NCBI RefSeq assembly: GCF_016859285.1
Contig: NC_053414.1
Span: 10,674,017-10,738,016 of the forward strand
Length of the DNA: 64,000 nt
Direction of reading: 5' to 3'
Source of the DNA: Xiphias gladius
Lineage: Eukaryota > Chordata > Actinopteri > Istiophoriformes > Xiphiidae
Each line of letters starts with the position of its first letter. Within the stretch, counting starts at the first letter, position 1. The notes beneath the pieces are model-generated. The model saw only the letters and a program-made list of their open reading frames with translations. It was not told where the DNA came from and made no database searches. This document shows, piece by piece, positions 56,801-64,000 of this stretch. The position numbers and the translations under genes are program-made.

Positions 56801-58842
56801 TTCAGTAAAAAAAAGTTATTTTGTAACTGCCTGTATAGGCCTTTTTCACAGAAGACATTTTGACATGTCATAGTAGGAAAAGCACATATGTTAAACAATA
56901 ACTTAATGATGGCTCTGTTCTATTCAAGTGGCCCAGTATGACAGTGAGCCAGCAAATGGAATTCAGCCATCAATAATTTTATTATTTACTGTGTAGGTGT
57001 TTTCAGCGGACGTTATGTACTATTAAGAATGGGTGCAACCCATAACCCCACCAGCATGGTGGCGGTTTGTGCAGGTTGGGTGTTGTTTTCATTCCGTTTG
57101 AATTGGGCACACAAAATGGCACATGCCAGTTACACCAACCCGAATCGCAGGCTCTGTGGGCCACGTAAACAAAATACCCTGTGTACCAACAGCATTGGTA
57201 CAGAGAAAATGAATACATTTGAGTCGGCATGGCTGAATCCAAAAGGTTTTGTAGTGTCTTTGCCGTCACTTACTAGCTGTGCAAAGATAGAATTAAAGTT
57301 TATCACAGCATCTCTAGCACATGCTTCTGTTTGATTCTCAGCAGACAGAGATTCAGCGTCATACCAGCCGTCTCCTTTACCTCCTCCACGCCATTTAAGC
57401 GGGTTTCTCCGGCCTTGCCACAATGTAAAAAAATGGGACGCTGGCATGACCAAATGGAGCGCAGTCAATGATAACGGTGTAATTTGTCCCACCCTTGCAG
57501 GTGCAACAAAGCTAACATGAGAGTGAGGCACAAGGCAATCAAGCACAGTCCATTCACTCCCACCCAGTCACAAAAAGAGGTCTAATTAGCCAAAATAATT
57601 TTAATTGCCTTTGGGGTTGTAGCATGGGTGTGCATGGCCTTTTAAAATTACAGGAAAATAGATCAATATGCGCTTTGTTTCCAGCTGCCTATAGTGTGTA
57701 CCAGTGGAAAAATCTATAGTACTTATGAGGAATCAAGAGATGTGGTGTTTTTTTTTTTTTTTTTTTTTTTGTTGTTGTTTTTTTTGTAAATGTGTTTTCA
57801 TTGTGTTTGTCAAGTAAACAGAACAACAGTTGTTCTGTTTTTATTTAAGGTATGAATCAGCGAAATGGTACAGACGTAGATGCAGCCAACGTGATGAAAG
57901 TGTTTACCAAGTTGGGTTATAAAGTGAAGGTCTACAACGACCAGACAGTCGAGCAGATGAAACAGGTTTTAACTTTGGGTAAGTATAATGTAAAATGACT
58001 ACAAATTACAAATACAAATTAATACTGTGACTCTTTTCCCCCTTCTATATCAGCTCGTATAAAAACATATTGAATACTATACTTTTTTTTTTTTTTTTTC
58101 CCCCCCTTCAGTGTCAAAGGAAGATCACAGCTGCTCTGCCTCATTTGTCTGTGTTCTGTTGAGTCACGGAGATGAGGGTGTGTTCTTTGGTACAGATAGC
58201 TCAATAGAGCTTAAGTACCTCACATCACTTTTTCGAGGTGACCGCTGCAAATCTCTGGTTGGAAAGCCCAAACTCTTCTTCATCCAGGTATTTTAAGAGT
58301 TTGTCCTTTTCCCCCCTCTGCACTAACCTATCTTGGGCTTTGCTAAAGTATGTAACCTGTAACCAGTTCCTGTTCTTTTTGTGTGCACATTGAGTAGGCT
58401 TGCAGAGGCACTGATCTGGATGCAGGCATTGAACCCGACAGCAGACAAGAGGACACTCCCAAGATCCCCGTGGAAGCTGACTTCCTCTACGCCTTTTCCA
58501 CAGCCCCAGGTTAACACTAATACACTCAACAGAGGTCTTTTTGCATATGTATTGTTTCCTTTTTAAATATTGTATTGAAATACCTTTTATTCTATCACTC
58601 ATCCATCTACAGGCTACTACTCATGGAGGAATACTATGACCGGGTCCTGGTTCATCCAGTCGCTCTGCGATATGATAGGCAAATATGGAAAAGAATTGGA
58701 GCTCCTGCACATCATGACACGAGTTAACCACAAGGTGGCAGTAGAGTTTGAGTCTGTCTCCAACTCGCCAGGTTTTCATGCAAAGAAACAAATCCCATGC
58801 ATCGTGTCAATGCTGACCAAAGAGATGTATTTTTCTCCTTGA
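53825..58842 (+). CDS. casp3: Caspase-3, complete, six coding exons
   Basis: Executioner cysteine protease of apoptosis, cytosolic, made as an inactive dimeric zymogen and cleaved by initiator caspases. Exons: 53825-53889, 54194-54327, 57850-57978, 58112-58287, 58398-58509, 58613-58842; 846 nt, 281 aa (human 277). Short prodomain (no CARD/DED). Large-subunit landmarks: [19 protein letters not shown], catalytic His128 in [14 protein letters not shown], and catalytic Cys170 in IQACRG. The interdomain processing site is IEPD at 179-182 (human IETD). Small subunit: [29 protein letters not shown], ending [10 protein letters not shown]. Closest by memory to fish Casp3 rather than Casp7. Intron 2 is 3.5 kb and its donor (GTGTTT) is weak. 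AATAAA at 60283-60288 implies a ~1.4-kb 3' UTR. Confidence 0.95.
54328..57849 (+). other. casp3 intron 2
   Basis: 3.5 kb. Parts with higher GC (about 54895-55140 and 57020-57560) look like old repeat debris but I cannot name them; short open frames there look accidental. A long poly-T tract ends the intron (57749-57786). Confidence 0.55.
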
Positions 58843-60300
58843 TGTCATCTCCACATCAGAAGACTTCAGCCCGGCAGAGCTTCAGCTGCGAAAGAAAGGC
58901 CTGAGGATGTGTATGGGAGGGCCGTGTTTGTGAATTATTTTAGTTTACACTTTCAAACTGAATATATCTTGAATCATAACCTTACATATTTCTGGGAGAG
59001 GAATTGTGATGCAAATTCCTATTACATTTCACAAGCTTGGGATTATAAGGTTCTTTATGTGTGAGCTACTGTTCTGAGATATAAGGCTGTCAAATTTTTA
59101 TCCCAGCAGCATTTCTTTTTACGCATTTAACCTGGAAAAGTTATTTTTAAAAACATTGTCAAAATAAAACAAAAACATTTAAACTTTGAAAATCATGAAA
59201 ATCTGCAGATAAAAAATGTAATTTACCTTATAATTCCAAAACTCACAGTTTGTTACCAGTAGATGCCTCTTTGCTGTACACAACACACACATTTCAGGGA
59301 AAAATACTGGGAGCCAGTTTGAAATCAAGTGTTAGATTGTGTATCTGTTTAATCATGAAACCATAGAAGGGCTTATTGCCCTACAGCAGGAGCATACTTG
59401 TGAATCAGCCGTGTAACTCGAGTCTAAGCAAGATCTGTTTTGTCTGTCATTAAGGGATCATGTGTGTAATTTCTGTGCCTTTGTTTTCTGTTGTTATTAT
59501 TTTTTACACTGATGAGTCATTGTAGACATCTGCTGTCAGTCAGTGAATTTGTACCTGAAGATTTGGCTGGAGCCTAAATGAATGCATCACTTACACTCAG
59601 TAGGTAAATCAGCTAATAATGTTATGTAGCATGTGCAGGAGCACCCAGTAAGCTATCGTGTGTTTTGTTAGTTTTAAGGCTAAGAATTAAATTCTTGATG
59701 TTTTTCATAATTATTTTCTAAACACGAATTTCTTTTGAATGAACTGTTCCCTATAAACATCCCTAAATTAGTGGGGATTCAAGTTTTTCTGCATAGCATG
59801 CATGAGTAAAGCCAGCCAACCTGGACACTGCTGTTATTTGAGGCAAAATTTGTTGAGTTTTTCCTACTTGAACTCAACTTAATATTTCATATTTAGCTGT
59901 GGTTCATGTATTACTTGTGGTTTTTAAAAGATGTGACAGCAAATTGGATGCCTTTTTTCCTTTGCTAAGGTACTAACTATCTTTCACTTCTCTGTGAGTC
60001 AAACCTTTGTATGTAACAATCAGCATTCAGTGATCTATAACTAAGCACAATGTGACGATGCCCTACCCCAGGTCCTGGTCATTTTTAAGTGAACTGACTG
60101 CTTTCAATATTTTTGGCAAACTAGCTGAAATCGCTTATACAGTTACAGATATTTCACTGTTATTTGACAATCCAGTTTTTATATCCTATGAATATACTAC
60201 AGTTTGCTATGACCGTGACCCTTTGGCTTTTTTTGCAATATCACTGTTTTGTAAGCGGTTTTGTTTTTTGTTTTTTTTGAATAATAAAGACCACTTTTCA
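58843..60300 (+). other. casp3 3' UTR
   Basis: Noncoding sequence running from the stop codon to AATAAA at 60283-60288. No structure recognised. Confidence 0.55.
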
Positions 60301-61334
60301 AAAACAGTGTTACTAATTTTGTTTTTGGCTCTTATGCTATAACAGCAGTAAAGATAATTACAAGATAAAGAACAGATGTATCATTAAGGTTAAGGCGCAC
60401 ACATTTTCATGAAGTCTTCCCAGTTTTGTTCATATCTTGTAAAAGAATTAACCTCTACAAACACTGCAAAGGGTCTATTTGTGTACACTGCCTTGAGTGT
60501 AAGCAGGCAGGATTACTCCAGATTTGGCATGCCTGGAGGTGAGAAAAACTGGGCCACCAGATCCTGAGGCCCGGGGCCAAATAAAACTGGGCCTCAGATT
60601 CCTTCACTGCCAGCACTGAGGCACTGTACCTAAAACTGCTTCCACACACGGACCATTTACTACATGCTGGATGTTCTGAATACATAGAACCACAGCTGAT
60701 TTTTCTGTGGTCAACGCCCGCATTCAACAAAATACACCTTTGAATTAGAGTTCGATTTTAAAAAAAACTACACCTTAACATTGCCACCCAAACCCACTAG
60801 TTCATACGCATGACATCCATTCATTTTCTTCACCCCTATTCATTTTAAGAATATAGTCTTGGGACTGGATACAATCAGCAAGGGACACAATCACAAGTAA
60901 ATCATTTCTAGAATGATTTATTGACTGTACTGTGTGATTGTTGTTTGCGTAAGGCATTACAACGTTACTTTTTGTTGGTAGATTTATCTATTGCCCTACC
61001 TGTAGCAACGTTTCAACAGTAAATGCACCATAGTGTGCATTTAGTGGGGCTGACTTGTTACCTAGTGGTGCCCGTGAGGGCGACGAGCCAGACAGCTACC
61101 GTGTGAGCACTGACCTGGTTTGAAACACCCTAGTGTTAAGCAACCCCTCTTTGAATCTCAAATCCAACCCTTTGTCAAACTCGCTCACTCCGCTGTTATT
61201 GTGAATTTTCAACTTCCTTTTTACAAATTTAGTATCACTTTCAAATTGAACACCAATGGTGTCATTTCTCAATATTATGTAATCACGTGTCATTATTTGT
61301 ACAGTTCATGATATCTATCAAGTAGGATGTGAAC
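60301..61334. other. casp3-stox2 intergenic region
   Basis: No gene or named repeat recognised. The short open frames on both strands lack family resemblance. Confidence 0.5.
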
Positions 61335-61625
61335 TATTAGAAAAAGGTGAAAAGGTCCATCACAGTATCCCAGAGCCCATGGTGAATTCATCAGACGCCT
61401 CGTTTTGTCTGACCAACAACCCAAAAACATTCAATGCTTTAAATGAAAAGCCGAAATTTTTTTTCCGATTTAATAAACTCAAACCATCAAATTGTGTAAT
61501 TTTTGCAAAAATTCAAAGATTACTTTATTTATAATTTGATAAATGATGAATGAATTGACAAAATAGATGCAAAATAGTACATTTTCTGTTGTTCAACAAA
61601 CCACCAACAGTTACAGCTCTAAAAC
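61335..61625. repeat. Degraded hAT-type MITE
   Basis: Contains cacagtatcccagagcccat, cgttttgtctgaccaacaac and ends near gttacagctcta, the order of phrases in the common teleost MITE whose other fragments are at 345-470 and 8935-9130. Confidence 0.6.
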
Positions 61626-61984
61626 AATTTTATTATGGGGTTGATGTGTGAAATGCATATTAAATATGAGTGGTTCCAGTTGGAGGTGCTCATGAGCTGA
61701 CAAAGATTCACCTGTATTTAATAATAAACAATCATCTAATAAATACTAGTATTTCAAGGCTGTGGAACTTATACGATGGCGTTGATTCAGTTCTATGGCT
61801 GCGTTTTGCGCGTCTTGTGTTGGGTTTGCATGACACTGTAAGACGTTTTCCTAAGACGTTTGCCTCCCCGTAGGTGTAAATGAGGTGGGCTGAATATTCC
61901 ACACACCCTTTTAATACATGAAGTTCCGCACCGCCTCACCACCAGCAGCCTCACCACCGACCTGCAGCGACACCCAAACAACTA

Positions 61985-62245
61985 AGCGGGCCTCAACAAA
62001 GACTGGGAAACTGAAGTGAGCTACTGTTTATCCGGATCCCCTTGTGGACGACCCGGTGCAAGGAGTTCTTTTGGCACTCACGCCATCAAACTGTTAAATG
62101 CTCGGGCCGGGGCAGCCGACGATCAGCCCTCCATATAATATTGGTGGATGGTGATGGTGCCCTCGGTTTTTTTATGTCTGTTGTGCAATGTGTAAACCAC
62201 TTTTTACAGCCACCTAGTAACGAATGTGCTACATAAATAAATTGC
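61985..62245 (+). repeat. Possible 3' remnant of a LINE retrotransposon
   Basis: One frame reads RSSFGTHAIKLLNAR, like the last residues of CR1/L2/Rex-type reverse-transcriptase ORFs, followed after noncoding sequence by tgctacataaataaattg, like the tail of such elements. Short and diverged, so tentative. Confidence 0.35.
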
Positions 62246-63118
62246 CCATCCTTGTTTGCACTGTTGATGATTGGGTGAGATGATGAACACCTGGTTTCAT
62301 CTTATGCTGTCACCGGCGTACATTATTTCATATGACCCTGTGGGGGAAATTTTAACACACGTATATGTATAATGTATATATACTTATTAATTACTACTAT
62401 TACTATATTTACTTATTTTTGTGATGTGTTTTAGGTATTTTATCATGCTTTATATTTATCTCTATGTGTGTTCGGTGCTACCTTGCAGCAAATTTTCTAC
62501 CTGAGGACAGTGAAGTTACGGTTGAAGTTGATATTGCGTGTCATCTTACAGGTGTTTCTATTATTTTTTTTTATGGCCGCTGTGACACAGTAGTGTTGTT
62601 GAGCCAACCCCTTTGCCAAAACCTCTTTTTGGTCTGTTGGGTCATTGGTAAGGGGATTAGTAAACACGGTTTCTAGAAAAAAAAAAAAAGAAAAAAAAAA
62701 AAAGCTGACTTTGGTGGATTTCCAAAGTGGAAAGTAGGAGTTTACGAGTAACACCTGAACGCAGCACAAGTCCTCGCCTCCTTTGTCGCTGGAAATAGGC
62801 CCTAATACTCTTTGACAGTTGGGGATAGTTGGCTGCAGTGGACGGCGTGTCAGGTTGCCGATTTCCCGGGTTTTACATGTCGCACCTGTGTTTAACGCTT
62901 CTAACGCCCTGTCGGAGACTCGGGATCAGCGCAGAGCGTTTCTTTGACCTTGTAGCCATTCTTTAACAAGTCTAAACTAGCCTAAAATTATCAGGCAGTC
63001 TTGGATAGACCTGGAAAAAAAAAAGGAAAAAAATCTGCGCAGTAAAAACAATGTCGTACACTTGAAAAGCAGTCGCTTTCTTTGTTTTCCATGTGGATAA
63101 ACTTTGACGGGAGCAGGC
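62246..63118 (+). promoter_or_regulatory. Upstream region of the storkhead-box gene
   Basis: AT-rich up to 62700 with poly-A at 62678-62702, then more GC with CpGs (62760-62950) toward the start codon. Probably promoter and 5' UTR. No TATA box assigned. Confidence 0.4.
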
Positions 63119-63479
63119 ATGGAGAAGTTCATTCAGATAGCTCCGCACTCTCTGGCCCTGGTGCTGTCGCAGGTTTGCGGCGATGAAGATGACGATGACG
63201 ATGAAGATGAGGAGGACTCGCCATCATCGCCGGCCGTGCTCTCAGTCCAGTTGCAGCATCACACCGGCTACGAGGTCTTCGCCAATTTCAAAGCCGTCAA
63301 CATGCAGCATTTCTGGAACAAGGCGCTGACGCACGCTCTCTCCGAGATCTTCTTCCTCGGCTGGATAGATGAGCATGTGCTGCTGATCCAGGGCAAAGAA
63401 GTTCACTTGCAAGTCCTCAGGAACGGGTGGACCAGGCGCACACTCAAACCGCCACAGGGCTTTGACATCGAGTGCATAG
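63119..63479 (+). CDS. stox2: Storkhead-box protein (probably Stox2), first coding exon only
   Basis: STOX proteins are nuclear winged-helix factors. The 120 codons from ATG 63119 to the donor after GAGTGCATAG (gtgggta) align with the N-terminus of human STOX1: IAPHSLALVL against LAPGSLALVL, HFWNKALTHALSEIFFLGWI against [20 protein letters not shown], and HLQVLRNGWTRRTLKPPQGF against [20 protein letters not shown]. An acidic tract DEDDDDDEDEED (residues about 22-33) is inserted after LSQVCG. The winged-helix domain must be in exons beyond the window. stox2 is preferred over stox1 because in human STOX2 is near CASP3 at 4q35; the exon alone cannot settle it. The remaining 63480-64000 is intron with poly-A at 63849-63862. 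Confidence 0.75.
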
Positions 63480-64000
63480 GTGGGTATGCGTGTCCATCGT
63501 GTCATTTAAGTGTAAATGACACGGGAAACGGGGGACAACGCGCTAATACCAACAGTATCACCCCGTTACCTGGAAAAAAAAAATACACAGCAGAAAGTTT
63601 CAGAGGCATAAGCGAAAAGTGGGGGATTCCCCTTAATCTCATTCCACGTGGATGTGTTTTCAGGTCATGAGGCGAGGTGCTGGGGTTACGGAGGCCGAGC
63701 ACTGGGACCTTTTAAGGAGGCTTGAGTTATTCACATGTTCGGAGACAAAAGTTTTATCTCCTTTGTTCAGTTTGGAAATTTTAATTTGCAGGAAGACCCA
63801 AAAAAAGCCACATCAAAACAAGTTTACTCATCAGTAAAGCAGACTTTAAAAAAAAAAAAAAAGGATTATTTTTGATTCTAACAATGAGTCTTTAGGAAGC
63901 ATAAAATTGATTCACAGTTGGTAAATCTCGGCCTCTATTCACACAGTCTGTCGGAAGGACTTGATCAGGTCACCTGACCATGTTATATGCAAGGAGAAGA

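Noticed and set aside
57003-57546. Overlapping frames on both strands in casp3 intron 2
   Set aside because: GC-richer intronic patch, likely old repeat; frames have no recognisable domain.
1-64000. tRNA, rRNA, miRNA, snoRNA genes or CRISPR arrays
   Set aside because: I looked for clover-leaf landmarks and regular spaced repeats by eye and saw none I could support; an Infernal/tRNAscan run would decide.

Overview
The window is vertebrate nuclear DNA, almost certainly from a ray-finned (teleost, probably percomorph) fish. Proteins encoded by short exons with GT-AG introns align along their length with the remembered human FRG1, ASAH1, PCM1, SART1, OSBP, CASP3 and STOX family proteins. The introns hold AT-rich DNA, CA/TG microsatellites and fish-type DNA transposons (hAT, Tc1-like, foldback elements). 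There are no operons, phage or CRISPR.

Layout: (1) 1-6.3 kb, + strand: last four coding exons of frg1. (2) 7.9-13.8 kb, +: complete asah1 (acid ceramidase, 14 exons, 392 aa by my reconstruction), with a dead Tc1-like transposon in intron 5. (3) 15.1-37.2 kb, -: complete pcm1 (centriolar satellite scaffold, 38 coding exons, 2123 aa), tail-to-tail with asah1. (4) 38.3-40.6 kb, +: sart1 (tri-snRNP splicing factor, 771 aa) as one uninterrupted reading frame, head-to-head with pcm1. (5) 41.8-52.2 kb, +: osbp (oxysterol-binding protein; 760 aa, or 826 aa if five candidate mini-exons are all used). (6) 53.8-60.3 kb, +: casp3 (281 aa, six coding exons). (7) 63.1 kb to the edge, +: first coding exon of a storkhead-box gene, probably stox2. 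All exon junctions given for asah1, pcm1, osbp and casp3 keep frame and sum to multiples of three.

The genes do not form a pathway; the order is chromosomal synteny. In human (from memory) PCM1-ASAH1 are neighbours at 8p22, FRG1/CASP3/STOX2 are at 4q35, and SART1 and OSBP are both on 11q12-q13, so this locus joins blocks that are separate in mammals.

Most interesting signals: a run of five short phase 1-1 exon-like segments in osbp, each followed by the same non-canonical GCAAGTA donor; an intronless sart1 in a plausible syntenic place; a 28-residue glutamine run in Pcm1 that human lacks; a 26-nt last pcm1 exon behind a transposon-filled intron; and several near-perfect inverted repeats.
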